Source of the DNA: Cercis canadensis
Taxonomy: Eukaryota; Streptophyta; Magnoliopsida; Fabales; Fabaceae
Length of the DNA: 64,000 nt
Direction: 5' to 3'
Assembly (NCBI GenBank): GCA_003255065.1
Contig: QAOA01001798.1
Location: forward strand, 118,281-182,280
In this document: one piece after another, positions 12,133 through 24,384 of the stretch
Numbering within the stretch: position 1 is the stretch's first letter
Layout: each line of letters begins with the position of its first letter
Notes under the pieces: model-generated
What the model saw: the letters and a program-made list of their open reading frames with translations, nothing else
The model's database searches: none
What the model was told of the DNA's origin: nothing
Made by a program: the position numbers and the translations under genes

Positions 12133-15100
12133 AAAAAGCATCGGCTGTCAATTTACTTGTAGTGAGAAGAAACGTGCATAAAGGAGCAATTGAAATGACA
12201 ATTTTGAACAAATGTGAAGGTCATAAGAATAACAACTCAGGGTCTCGTGAGAGTTTGTTTCAAGAAAATTTGAAATGATCAGCACCTTAACATTGTTTGT
12301 CTCTTGGGTAGAAAAAAATGAATGTACAAACAAAAGATAATTCTTATATTTAAGCAACTAAATTGCTTGAGGAACAAAAAAGAAAAAAGCAGACCGAGGG
12401 ACAAGGGAGGGAGATTAGAATTCATACCTCTTATTCTCTTAACAGAGAACAAGCAGCATGTGAGAGAGAGGGAGTGTGCGATAGAGAGAGGAGAGCCTAG
12501 TACTTGCCTTCATTACATCAACAGTAGCTTGCGGTGATGATTGGTGGACTTGTAGACCGTCTGAGCACGACGGACAAAGAGGGTCCAGAGAGAAAGTCGA
12601 GAGCGAGAGGACGACTTGCTAGACAGAGGGTTAATAGTGGGAAGGGGGTAACCGGATGAGGGAACTAAGGGAATAAGGTTAGAAATTTGATTTGGGAATT
12701 GGGGAGATTGAGTGCTGCTGAATGAAAACAAAATGTAAAAGAAAAATGAGCCAATCCGACCGGATTTGCCCATCGGGTCAATCAAACTAGACCAAGGGGG
12801 TTCAATTTTTTTTGCTCGAGTAATTTAGAGGCTCAAATCAATCCTAAATATGGGTTGTATAGACCAGCTCGTCGGCCGAGCCTATTTTGCTAGTTCTAGA
12901 TTAAATTTTAAAAATAAATTAATTAACTCTATCGTGTAATTTTTAGTAGAACAAAAAAATAAAAAATTATGAAGCATAACATTTTTTGTCATAATAAATA
13001 ACTAACACAAAAGTAGCATTGTTGTAGTGTATCCTTGAATAGAGTTAGAAGTTATAGCCATAAATTCCATGAGAGGAGAGAGAACCCATCAAGAAATTTG
13101 GTGATGAAACGGCATCAGAGAGGACACTAAGTCACCTAGGACGACGCAGTGGCTGATGGAGTTCATTGTTGGGCTTGGCCAGAGGAGGATGAATTGAGAA
13201 AATCTCAAATGGAGAAGTAATTAGGGATGGAAATAGCTAGGCTAAGCCAGAATAGCAAATCTTTGGCCTAATCATGACCTATTTATCTGATGTAGGGCGA
13301 AAATTAGGCCTACGTCTGGCCTCAATATGAAAGGCCTTGCTTGGCCTTCAAGCCTGAATGGAAATTAGCACAATAAGCCTACTAGGCCTACAAGGCTTGC
13401 CCTCCTTTAGTTCAAAAAGCATCTGCTGCCAATTTACTTGTAGTGAGAAGAAACGTGCATAAAGGAGCAATTGAAATGACAATTTTGAACAAATGTGAAG
13501 GTCATAAGAATAACAACTCAGGGTCCCGTGAGAGTTTGTTTCAAGAAAATTTGAAATGATCAGCACCTTAACATTGTTTGTCTCTTGGGTAGAAAAAAAC
13601 GAATGTACAAACAAAAGATAATTCTTATATTTAAGCAACTAAATTGCTTGAGGAAAAAAAAAAGAAAAAAGTAGACCGAGGGACAAGGGAGGGATATTAG
13701 AATTCATACCTCTTATTCTCTTAACAGAGAACAAGTAGCATGTGAGAGAGAGGGAGTGTGCGATAGAGAGAGGAGAGCCTAGTCCTTGCCTTCACTAGAT
13801 CAACAGCAGCTTGCGGTGATGATTGGTGGACTTGTAGACCGTCTGAGCGCGACGGACAAAGAGGGTCCAGAGAGAGAGTCGAGAGCGAGAGGAAGACTTG
13901 CGAGACAGAGGGTTAGTAGTGGGAAGGGGGTAACCGAGTGAGGGAACTAAGGGAATAAGGTTAGAAATTTGATTTGGGAATTGGGGAGATTGAGTGCTGC
14001 TGAATGAAAACAAAATGTAAAAGAAAAATGAGCCAATCCGACCGGATTCGCCCACTGGGTCAATCAAACCAAACCAAGGGGGTTCAATTTTTTTTGCTTG
14101 AGTAATTTAGAGGCTCAAATCAATCCTAAATATGGGTTATATAGACCAGCTCGTTGGCCGAGNTTTGCTAGTTCTAGATTAAATTTTAAAAATAAATTAA
14201 TTAACTCTATCGTGTAATTTTTAGTAGAACAAAAAAATAAAAAATTATGAAGCTTAACATTTTTTATCATAATAAATAACTAACACAAAAGTAGCATTGT
14301 TGTAGTGTATCCTTGAATAGAGTTAGAAGTTATAGCCATAAATTCCATGAGAGGAGAGAGAACCCATCAAGAAATTTGATGATGAAACGGCATCAGAGAG
14401 GACACTAACTCACCTAAGACGGCGCAGTGGCTGACAGAGTTCATTGTTGGGCTTGGCCGGAGGAGGATGAATTGAGAAAATCTCAAATGGAGAAGTAATT
14501 AGGGATGGAAATAGCTAGGCCAAGCCAGAATAGCAAATCTTTGGCCTAATCATGACCTATTTATCTGATGTAGGGCGAAAATTAGGCCTACGTCTGGCCT
14601 CAATATGAGAGGCCTTGCTTGGCCTTCAAGCCTGAATGGAAATTAGCACAATAAGCCTACTAGGCCTACAAGGCTTGCCCACCTTTATTTCAAAAAGCAT
14701 CAGCTGCCAATTTACTTGTAGTGAGAAGAAACGTGCATAAAGGAGCAATTGAAATGACAATTTTGAACAATGTGAAGGTCATAAGAATAACAACTCAGGG
14801 TCCCGTGAGAGTTTGTTTCAAGAAAATTTGAAATGATCAGCACCTTAACACAATTTGTCTCTTGGGTAGAAAAAAACGAATGTACAAACAAAATATAATT
14901 CTTATATTTAAGCAACTAAATTGCTTGAGGAAAAAAAACGAAAAAAGTAGACCGAGGGACAAGGGAGGGAGATTAGAATTCATACCTCTTATTCTCTTAA
15001 CAGAGAACAAGCAGCATGTGAGAGAGAGGGAGTGTGCGATAGAGAGAGGAGAGCCTAGTCCTTGCCTTCACTACATCAACAGCAACTTGCGGTGATGATT

Positions 15101-15970
15101 GGTGGACTTGTAGACCGTCTGAGCGCGACGGACAAAGAGGGTCCAGAGAGAGAGTTGAGAGCGAGAGGAAGACTTGCGAGACAGAGAGTTAGTAGTGGGA
15201 AGGGGGTAACCGAGTGAGGGAACTAAGGGAATAAGGTTAGAAATTTGATTTGGGAATTGGGGAGATTAGTGTTGCTGAATGAAAAAAAAATGTAAAAGAA
15301 AAATGAGCCAATCCGACCGGATATACCCACCGGTTCAATCAAACCAGACCAAAGGGGTTCAATTTTTTTTTGCTCGAGTAATTTAGAGGCTCAAATCAAT
15401 CCTAAATATGGGTTATATAGACCAGCTCGTCAGCCGAGCCTATTTTGCTAGTTCTAGATTAAATTTTAAAAATAAATTAATTAACTCTATCGTGTAATTT
15501 TTAGTAGAACAAAAAAATAAAAAATTATGAAGCTTAATATTTTTTATCATAATAAATAACTAACACAAAAGTAGCATTGTTGTAGTGTATCCTTGAATAG
15601 AGTTAGAAGTTATAGCCATAAATTCCATGAGAGGAGAGAGAACCCATCAAGAAATTTGATGATGAAACGGCATCAGAGAGGACACTAACTCACCTAAGAC
15701 GGCGCAGTGGCTGACAGAGTTCATTGTTGGGCTTGGCCGGAGGAGGATGAATTGAGAAAATCTCAAATGGAGAAGTAATTAGGGATGGAAATAGCTAGGC
15801 CAAGCAGAATAGCAAATCCTTGGCCTAATCATGACCTATTTATTTGATGTAGGGCAAAAATTAGGCCTACGTCTGGCCTCAATATGAGAGGCCTTGCTTG
15901 GCCTTCAAGCCTGAATGGAAAATAGCACAATAAGCCTACTAGGCCTACAAGGCTTGCCCTCCTTTATTTC
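12133..15970. repeat. Three tandem copies of a 1.28-kb unit
   Basis: Units start at the word 'aaaaagcatc' at 12133, 13414 and 14692 (spacings 1281 and 1278) and the third ends near 15970. Identity between units is very high, with small indels and substitutions. Each unit contains short minus-strand open frames, a GA-rich block, 'ccaatccgaccgga' and a hAT-like word 'tagggatggaaatagctaggc'. The minus strand of the central part reads like a CT-rich leader, but no protein is encoded. A single n at 14163, in the second unit, replaces about five bases present in the other units, so copy number is not certain. Confidence 0.85.
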
Positions 15971-16098
15971 AAGGCCAGATTTCAATATTATGTAGTTATA
16001 CTAAACAAGCAAAAAAACAAAACCTATAGCAGCCCTGCAAAGTGGAGGTCATTTTATCTCAATTTTTTCATGCCATAAAAAGTATATGTGTACATGAA

Positions 16099-16277
16099 GG
16101 ATTTGGATCCGGTCATGTGACTTGAGTCATGTTGCTCAGATTTGAGCCGTACATTTCATTAAAGCTCATATGAACCATGAAAATACATTAACATTTAATG
16201 GTTAAGATGAACTTTAATGGAATATACGACTCAAATCTAAGCAACATGACTCAAGTCACATGATTGGATCCAAGTCC
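16099..16277. mobile_element. Mutator-type MITE, 179 bp, 9-bp target duplication
   Basis: The two arms are near-perfect inverted repeats, starting GGATTTGGATCC on the left and ending GGATCCAAGTCC on the right, about 75 bp each around a short centre at 16190. The element is bracketed by an exact 9-bp direct repeat 'gtacatgaa' at 16090-16098 and 16278-16286. A 9-bp duplication is the diagnostic length for Mutator-like insertion. Nothing is encoded. Confidence 0.8.
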
Positions 16278-16286
16278 GTACATGAA

Positions 16287-17300
16287 CTAGGTTAGTTTTA
16301 GTTTAGGTTCAAGTTGAATCCAACTCAAGATTTTTTTTCTTATACTCTATAACTCGAACCAAAAGACTTACAATCTAACCAACACAAACCCAAAATTTGA
16401 TTTGTCAATTTGAAGCAAAATTATGTACTAAAATATATTTTATAAAGAATAAATAAAGTTATCAAAAGATATTGTCAACTAACTTTCATTGTTTAATTTA
16501 TTAGTAAAAAATACTTTTTTTATTCTAATTACACTAAATATGCCCTAGCCTAAGAAGGCAATGACCGTCAAGTCCAGTAGCCTAATTTTTTTTAAAAAAA
16601 ATGTAGACTCTCTTACCAAAAAAAAAAAAAACTTCTCCTAAACAGAAGAGAAGTTTCTCTTTTATAAGAAAAAATGTTACACTCAATTCCATTTTTTTTG
16701 CTATTTCTTATGTATAGTTACATAATTTCTCTTCGATCTCTCTTCTTCCACTATTTCATACATAAATCATTATCTAATTTCACTCAAAAGTAAAAACTAC
16801 TCAAATTTACTATCAATTACTCAATTTTAAAATTGAATTATGATAAGAATAAAAAAGTAGAATGACACACACGTTTATGCTAGTATATGTCCATCCTTGG
16901 TGCCTTCATTGTCTTTCCGTCGAATTTGATTAAAAGCCCCAATGATTATGTAATGTTTCTTTGGACATAATAAAATTACGGTTTTGAAAGTTTACATGCA
17001 AGAAAATTGACTAGTTTCTCAAACTTTATTTTATAATGAGAAATGGGTAGATAGGATAAACATGGGTATTCGACTCTTAAGTATGTATTCCTCTTAATAT
17101 TAAATAAAAAAGCATACTTTATGAGCCAAAAAGAGAAATTGTTGTTGCGAAAATGAGCTGAATTGGATATTGAATTTTAGGGGTTCTTCTAGCTTAAACC
17201 AATCTCTTATTCATTTAGCTTGAAAGGCTATTTTACCATGTCTGAAGAGAAAGAAATAATAGATGTTATGATAATTCTTTACAAGGAGGATTTGTAGTGA
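16287..17300. other. AT-rich intergenic DNA
   Basis: Homopolymer tracts and short random frames only. No gene or element end was identified. Confidence 0.35.
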
Positions 17301-18064
17301 TTAGAGGTGGTAATCGGGCTGGTTCGGCCCAGCCCAATCAAGTCATTAATAATTTTTAGGTTGAGCCGAGTCACTCAAATTTAATCAGGTTGACATATAG
17401 TTAACTTAGCCTAGCTTTATGTCGGGCTAGCGGGGTAGCTCGGTTCTAATGTCAAATTTTATTTTTAATTTTTTTTGGTTAAAATGAAAGTATATATGTA
17501 TATAAAAATATAAATAAATTTATATGTTATCTCTTTAATTTTCTTTCATTTAATATAATAAATTACATAAGACAACTTTTTTTATATATAAAAAATATCT
17601 CTATTTTGTAATAAACATAAAACTTAATCATATATTTCGTATTTGTGGTTTCTAAACCTTTCATGATTCCAATAACATCACCATCTTATAATAGATTTTT
17701 TATAATGAAGATGAAGATCAAGTGAAGCCTAACATGCTTTAAATATTTTTCTTAATGAATTGAACCTTTTTAATTCTATGAATCCTTCCTTAAAGATGTG
17801 GTAGTGGCCAACATTTCTTACAATAGTTGCATAAATAATACTACTTACACAATTTTTATTTTTTAATTAGAATAATTATACAAGTAATTTAATCTTAATT
17901 TTACAAAAAAAAAAAAATTGAGCCAATTAGGCGCCCAATTTAAGCCCATCAGGCCAAGCCAAAACTGACCCAATTTTTTCGGGCCAATATTTAAGCAATC
18001 CAGCCCAACTCTAACACCGAATTATACGAGCTGATCATCGAACCGGACCCATTTTACCACCTCT
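17301..18064. mobile_element. hAT-type non-autonomous element
   Basis: The left end 'tagaggtggtaatcgggc' and the right end 'ttttaccacctct' form an inverted repeat, with GC-rich subterminal words (gggctggttcggcccagcc on the left; gggccaatatttaagcaatccagccc on the right) around an AT-rich core. Flanks 'ttgtagtg' and 'ttgtattg' are compatible with an 8-bp target duplication carrying one change. No transposase is present. Confidence 0.55.
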
Positions 18065-18900
18065 TGTATTGCTGTTAAATATAGGCTTTTATCCTCCTCC
18101 TTCAAGGATTCTACTGTTAATTAAAAAAGTCTGATTCTGCTGTTAAATATAGGCACCTTTGTAGGAGATGGAATATTATTTACAGTATTCTAATCTTTCT
18201 TTTTGGTGAAATAAAAGTCTGATTCATTAAAAAAAAAAAAAACTGTAATTTTGTTTTGGAAATAATGACAACAAGTAGTCTTCTTGGCATTCTATTTTGT
18301 ATTTATCGAAGGGATGAGATATATAAGGAATAGAGTTGCGGAGAAAATAATGTAACAGCAGTTCCACTTCCACATTTAAAAGCAGACAAAGAATTCCCGC
18401 ATGAAACTTGGAATTCGAATTTCCAAGAGAAAATTTGTCTTCATCGAAAAATAAATGAATTTATAATGTCACGGGCTATATAAACAGGATATATCAGGAT
18501 CTGGTTTCTGTAATCAACACATGCTGATTGCAGACAGAAAACAACTAGCAAATGAACAAATAATAAAATTCAAATGATACCATAAATCTCTGTATCTTTG
18601 TCTTCTTTAATTCTTTTATTTTATGGTCATATACAATTTTAGACCTTATTATGAGCTAGTGTACTGTTTTTCAATAAGAAATCAAATTGAACACTTCGAT
18701 CTATTTCAACACTATCCCACCCTTATTACGGAAGGGAAAAAAGGAAATGGGTTTTGAAGATAAGTTTGGTATTATTTCTCATAGCCACTTCTAGTTATGA
18801 TTTTTACAATTACTATATTAAATTAATAGAAAGTCATTTTCTTTTGAGTATGATAATCTAAAGTTAGTGTACTCGCTCCCAGTCATCTCTTGCTTTTTCT
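18065..18900. other. Intergenic, no gene seen
   Basis: AT-rich sequence without a supported coding region or element terminus. Confidence 0.35.
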
Positions 18901-20063
18901 ATTTCTTTATCTTTTTTCACGGGTCTTTTCTCCATTTTACTTTAGCTGCCCGTGCGTTGTATGAATTTGCAACTAGTTACAAGTAATTTTTAAAATAAAA
19001 ATTGTCCCTTGTCATAGTCTTATAACTGCTTTGTACCCTTTGTTAAATTAAGTTACTAAAGTAATCTGAAAATCATATTACTCCCTTGGTTCCTAACTTG
19101 CTATGCTACGTCCAAGACTCCAAGTTGCACTAAGGAGAACTTTCTACGTTGAAGCCCACTTTGGACTCAATCCNTTTTGTGCGTCATGTTTTATTAAAAG
19201 ATATTTGGTACAAGAATTTATTTTTTATCGGCTCATGTATGAGTTTTATGAAAATATCTGACTTTTCACCAATCATTCCATAAATGATGGACGCAATCAC
19301 ATTATCATTTAGCTTATTGTTATCTTATGTCAAAATAAGAGATGTGCAAGTATGGAGACTATTGTATTTTCTGATCTCCCATAATTTATTCTTGCTCTTT
19401 AAGCAAGCTCTGAGTCGCCAATTACACATGTTATTGTGATTCGGATATATCAAGCTCTATACTTGACGATATGACTCATTTACTATAAATGTTTGATCCA
19501 TGTGGAGGGAGTATTGTTTGACAACAAGTTACATCGCGTCTTTTGATTGAAATATTTGCCCAACATACAACTCTTGGCCTTTTTATCACTCTCTCCAAAT
19601 ACTCCTCCCACATCATCAACTATCTGAAAAACGTAATAATTGACGTTTAAATAATGACTTGGTGAAACACTATATTGCAATGGTTGTGCATTTTGTGATG
19701 TACTACAACCAATTTCATTACTAACGACAATATCAACATTCAAATCTAATAACTGCTCACCATTAAAGTCACTACTCTCCTCATCTTCGTATTTCTTTAT
19801 CTTTTTTCACGGGTCTTTTCTCCATTTTACTTTAGCTGCCCGTGCGTTGTATGAATTTGCAACTAGTTACAAGTAATTTTTAAAATAAAAATTGTCCCTT
19901 GTCATAGTCTTATAACTGCTTTGTACCCTTTGTTAAATTAAGTTACTAAAGTAATCTGAAAATCATATTACTCCCTTGGTTCCTAACTTGCTATGCTACG
20001 TCCAAGACTCCAAGTTGCACTAAGGAGAACTTTCTACGTTGAAGCCCACTTTGGACTCAATCC
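18901..20063. repeat. 273-bp direct repeats flanking a transposase fragment
   Basis: Positions 18901-19173 are repeated, apparently without differences, at 19791-20063. The n at 19174 follows the first copy directly; between n and the second copy lies the MuDR-type fragment at 19175-19790. Either a real duplication brackets the transposon piece, or the join placed an allele with the insertion beside sequence belonging to one without it. Confidence 0.75.
19175..19790 (-). pseudogene. MuDR/MULE transposase N-terminal fragment
   Basis: Minus strand, two partly open segments. The upstream one (19743-19483) is an acidic, Asn/Ser-rich leader ('DLNVDIVVSNEIGC...'). The downstream one, about 19445-19180, contains 'CNWRLRACLKSKNKLWEIRKYNSLHTC', to be read here as CNWRLRA, WEIRKY and HTC motifs, followed by 'NKLNDNVIASII'. 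That order (CxWxLRA, WxIxKYxxxHTC, then a KLxxxxIAxxI segment) is the zinc-knuckle and adjoining region of plant MuDR-type transposases. A TAA follows the HTC segment by a few codons, a further stop (TGA) lies just before the n, and the catalytic domain is absent, so it is dead. It could be the source class for the 9-bp-duplication MITEs nearby. Confidence 0.65.
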
Positions 20064-22062
20064 GAGTTTCTGTATTAGAATGAGTATTTACGTCAGAGCA
20101 ATGTTTTCTCCATGCAGTTGCTGTTAAGAATCGATTTAACCCAAAAACTTAAGTTTTTAAGTGAAAGCTTGTGAATGATTTTATATCCAACACATTCTCG
20201 TACGTAAAAGCTCTTTGGACTTAAGAGTGTGGACAAAGTACATGTCCATTTATACCTTATGCTAAAATTTCAATTGATACCATATCAAAAACTAATTCAA
20301 CCTAAAAACTTAAGCTTTTAAGTGAATGCCAATGAATGATTTTATATTTAACACTTGCAACGGATAGCAAAACGCACATGAATCAATAGTAACCATGGAT
20401 GAAATATATCTATTTGCAAGCTTTCTTTCTAGTCTTGATATGCATGTGGTCTTTTTTCTTCTTCTTCATCTTCTTTTTACTCTTTTTTTACAAGCAACAA
20501 GAAATGTGACATGTTTTTGTCCTTAATTTCTTTTATTTTCTTACTTGCTTTTTTTCGGAGCTAAAACAAGAGTGGAATTAACTATTGTGACAAGCTCTCC
20601 TTAATCCTGTGTTAATCATGCATGATATTTTTCTGTCCTTTTAGTTTTTTAGAGATCAGAGAAGAATATTTTGGTTCACCTGTGACCTCCATTATATGTA
20701 GCTAGAACCAATTAACAATTTTATGCATGTATCTATATTCAAACGCATATGGCTCGTGGCTTCATATTATTCTTTTTGAGGTAAAACTATATATTTAATA
20801 TTCTGTGTGATTAAAAATAAGCAGGTATTGTTTTGGTTCAAACTGCAAATTGCTACGAAAAAACAAAGAAAAAAGGGAAATTTTGAGTAAGTTTTCCAAG
20901 AATAGCCAGATAAAAGGTATCTAGCTATATTAATACAGTGTTTTCAGGATAAGGAAAGTAGGAAACAAGCAGAAAATTTAACAAAGATACCTATATATGT
21001 AATAGCCATTTGAACGGTTTGCCTACATGTCATGGAAATTTGAGATGCCAATCTGTTTTAGAGCAATGTCTTATTATGCAGTTAGGGAATAGGGAGTATA
21101 TAAATTGCAAAAAAGATATATAGGACAGTCTTTGCCGCTCTTAGGCTACTTGTAGGCTAATTAGTATCCCCCATTACCTTCCTTTTTGAGTATTTGTTTT
21201 AGTTTAAAAAGAAAATAAATTAGAAAGAGATGAACACTGAGATGCTTGCAGATATGGTGAAAGAAAATAATGTAATAATAAATCATGATGATACCTGGTA
21301 AAAACTACTGCCTCTACTATAATGAAAGAACAAAAATACTCTTGCTTAAGTTATACATTCTCTTCCTCTTTTAACTCATCTTTACTCACCTTTTCACTTG
21401 ACACTCACTCTCTCTCTTGGGGTCTTTCCTCTCTCAAGATCCAACATGCATGCTTTTCTTTCTCACAAAACACTAAGGTAACTTTAGTGTTAGAGGTGAC
21501 ATCAGAGCTCTAGCTTTGATCGACCGTGACAAATCAGTTTAATGAAAAGGGCAACATATTGGGAATGCGAAGGACAATTAATTATGTGGACACTTATTAC
21601 GTACTGTTTGGTTGTGATTATTAACGGTGGACGATCATTTGAAAACATTTTCTTCCTCAAAAACAAAATAACTTCATTTTATGGTAGAGTGAAAAGATGT
21701 CATATCGATTTGTCCTAACTGAGTTCAGACATATAAGGAGACAAATGCAAAGCTGAATGACACATGAACTACCGATTGCATCATTGTCAGTGGAAAAAAC
21801 CTAAACTTGAAGATATCATGTTTGAGAATGTCTGCACGTTCTGCCACATCTCTGTACTTTTTAGACAAAAATCTAGATATAACCACAATCATCCTTTAAA
21901 CCTACGGTAATTTTCCCACAAAATTAAATCTCAAAAGCTTTGTTTCAGAGTTTGAAGAGGGCAAAAGAAAAGAGAAAGAGAGGAGTACCACACAACAAAC
22001 TACGAAGTTTTTCCCTTGTTCAGATGTCAATCAATAGGAATAATTGGATTTTTTCATCATAA
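20064..22062. other. Gene-poor AT-rich stretch
   Basis: I see no coding exon with splice structure, RNA gene or element terminus here. The frame at 21322-21513 has no recognisable domain. Confidence 0.35.
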
Positions 22063-22071
22063 TTAATTTAT

Positions 22072-23114
22072 GGTGAGGTCTGTGCTACCGGCAAATTTAC
22101 TAAAATAATATAAGAATAATAAATAAATATAAAAAAGAGTTACTGTTAAAACAATTTATCAAAATGGGTCACTTTTAAATATTTTTATTCAGGGTTATCG
22201 AACAAAAGAAAACATGTTATTTTGCATTACAGTGTTTTACTTAAAAAAATGCTACAACAAAATAGCATATTAATAGCCATTCAATACGTTCTATCTTTCA
22301 AGTAAAAAATGCTAAAATGAAAAAGCGTTTTACTTAAAAAAAATGCTAAAATATTTTAGCGTTTCTTTATATAAAACGCTGAAATGTTTCAGTATTTTTT
22401 TAAGGTGAAAAACTGAAATTCATTTCAGTGTTTTTATCTTTTCTATGTGTCTGATTGAGCCTATTTCATTTCAACGTTTTCTTCAATGAAACATTTTAGT
22501 GATTACACTGTTTATCTTTATAAAATGCTATAACGATTCAACATTTTTCTTAGGAAAATGATGTATTTCAAAAAATGGTATAATACAAAATAGCATGTTC
22601 TCTTTTGTCCTGTAGCCCTGAATAAAATATTCAAAAGTGACCAATTTTGATAAATTGTTTTAACAGTAACCATTTTTTGTATTTATTTATTTTACTTGCA
22701 TTATTTTAGTAAATTTGCATGTGTTACCACCTCCTCTTAGAGGTGGTAGCGCTATACCCCTCTCAGTTGGGTGGGAGTCAGTGGAACTTATAGTGTGATT
22801 TTAGTGTTATTATGAAGATTTCAAAAAATTGAGTCATTCGATATGTTTCAGAATACACAGTTTCTTATAAAATGTAAGAACAATATGATATAAGAAATGT
22901 GCCAAAAAGTAAACTTAAATAAGTTGTTTTCTGGCATATTTTTTTATATCATGTCATTCTTACATTTTATAAAGAACTGTGTGTTTTGACACATAGTAAG
23001 TGACTCAATCTTTTGATATCTCCACAATGACACTAAAATCACTAAGTATGTCCCACCTAGCTGAGGGGAGTATAGCGCTACCCCCTAAGAAGGGGTAGTA
23101 GCATAGCCCTCACC
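22072..23114. mobile_element. Outer Mutator-type MITE, interrupted by a second MITE
   Basis: The element starts GGTGAGGTCTGTGCTACC and ends with the reverse complement of GGTGAGGGCTATGCTAC; exact 9-bp target duplications 'ttaatttat' lie at 22063-22071 and 23115-23123. After removing the inner insertion (22090-22728) about 404 bp remain, consisting of two long inverted arms (left arm continuing 22729-22910, right arm 22920-23114) with matching words such as 'gtagcgctata', 'acattttataa' and 'tgagtca'. The arms contain small hairpins, for example 'accacctcctcttagaggtggt' at 22726. Confidence 0.8.
22090..22719. mobile_element. Inner MITE inserted into the 22072 element
   Basis: Terminal inverted repeats start GCAAATTTACTAAAATAAT and extend about 140 bp; the right end reads ATTATTTTAGTAAATTTGC. 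It is flanked by 'tgtgctacc' (22081-22089) and 'tgtgttacc' (22720-22728), a 9-bp duplication of outer-element sequence with one later substitution. The centre holds repeated words built on 'aaaatgctaaaa' and 'cattttagcgttt'. It is non-coding and Mutator-like by duplication length. Confidence 0.75.
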
Positions 23115-23347
23115 TTAATTTATTAGTCCAATTGAATTTCCTCTTTTGATCTTTTGCTCAAAACATATTAACCCCAACCTATTGTTGCAAATGTGTAAAA
23201 TATTTGCAAAATTTTGTCAAAAAGTTATACCTTTTTTTGGTAGGAAAAAATTTATAAATGTACATCGATGTGCATTTAAATGGAAAATGTATGATAGCAA
23301 ATCCTGGTGACTCACGTTTATTTTCTGTTCTGAAGTAATTAAAAAAA

Positions 23348-23702
23348 GAGTAAAACCCATTTTTAGTCCCTGAAAAATGCATTCATTGACAAATTCGTCC
23401 TCCAAAAATTTTCGGTAATAAATTGGTCCTTGAATTATTATTTTCGCTGACAAATTAGTCCTCCGTTAGGGTTTGTTAACAGACTTTGCCACGTGGCCGT
23501 TAGTTGTTGAAGTGGCATGCTGACATGGTAGATGGACCATGTGCCACGTGACAAAGTCCGTTAAATCTAACTAACAAACCCTAACGGAGGATTAATTTGT
23601 CAGTGAAAATAATAATTCAAGGATTAATTTGTCACCGAAAATTTTTAGAAGACAAATTTGTCAATGAATACATTTTTCAGGGACTAAAAAGGGGTTTTAC
23701 TC
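23348..23702. mobile_element. Foldback Mutator-type MITE, 355 bp
   Basis: Two arms of about 160 bp are inverted copies: the left begins GAGTAAAACCCATTTTTAGTC and the right ends with GACTAAAAAGGGGTTTTACTC. Flanking 'ttaaaaaaa' at 23339-23347 and 23703-23711 fits a 9-bp target duplication, though low-complexity sequence weakens it. The end sequence is shared with the partial element at 1-296. The loop contains 'gccacgtggc'-like and 'gtgccacgtgac' G-box cores. Confidence 0.7.
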
Positions 23703-24201
23703 TTAAAAAAAATAAAAAAAGAAGAAGAAGAAGATAGTTAAGGTGCCGGAGTACTGAATTATAGTCCAAGTGCACGTGAGCTATGGGATAAAGTAGTTAA
23801 ACAATAGTGTTAATTTAATTTTTTTCCATCCTAATTAACTCAATAGTCTAATTGCATTAATTAATGTCCTAAAGTATATATAGAATTAGTTATGTGGTTA
23901 TCAAAAAAGAAAAAAAAAAGTATTGAATTATAGTCCAAGTGGTACCACTTGAGCTGTGTGGATAAATTATTTAAACAATAGGGTTAATTACATTTTTTTG
24001 GATAAGGTTAATTGCATTTTTTTTTCATCCAAATTATTTATTAGTTCAAAATTGCATTTCCCTCTTTTCATATTTCAATTTGAACATATTAACCCTAACC
24101 TATTTGTGTTGTTTGCAATGTGTTAACTCTAGTTAGTAGCATACCCAACATTTAAATTTGAGTACACTCAAAATGTGTTTTTCATGTGCTTAACAATACT
24201 C

Positions 24202-24384
24202 TACAATTATATGTGTGTATGTAAATAGGGATAATTCATGTGATTTAATTCTATCAGATTAAATTCATATGAATGTATGACAATTTGGAGCANTACAATT
24301 ATATGTGTGTATGAAAATAGGGATAATTCATGTGATTTAATTCTATCAGATTAAATTCATATGAATGTATGACAATTTGGAGCA
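24202..24384. repeat. 91-bp duplication around the n at 24293
   Basis: Positions 24202-24292 recur at 24294-24384 with a single difference, directly abutting the n. As at 3412-4731, this looks like unmerged overlapping contig ends. Confidence 0.7.

Noticed and set aside
12148..14915. Repeated minus-strand frame 'MLKYKNYLLFVHSFFSTQET' in the tandem units
   Set aside because: It recurs only because the DNA is tandemly repeated; frame lengths vary with small indels and there is no codon bias or domain.
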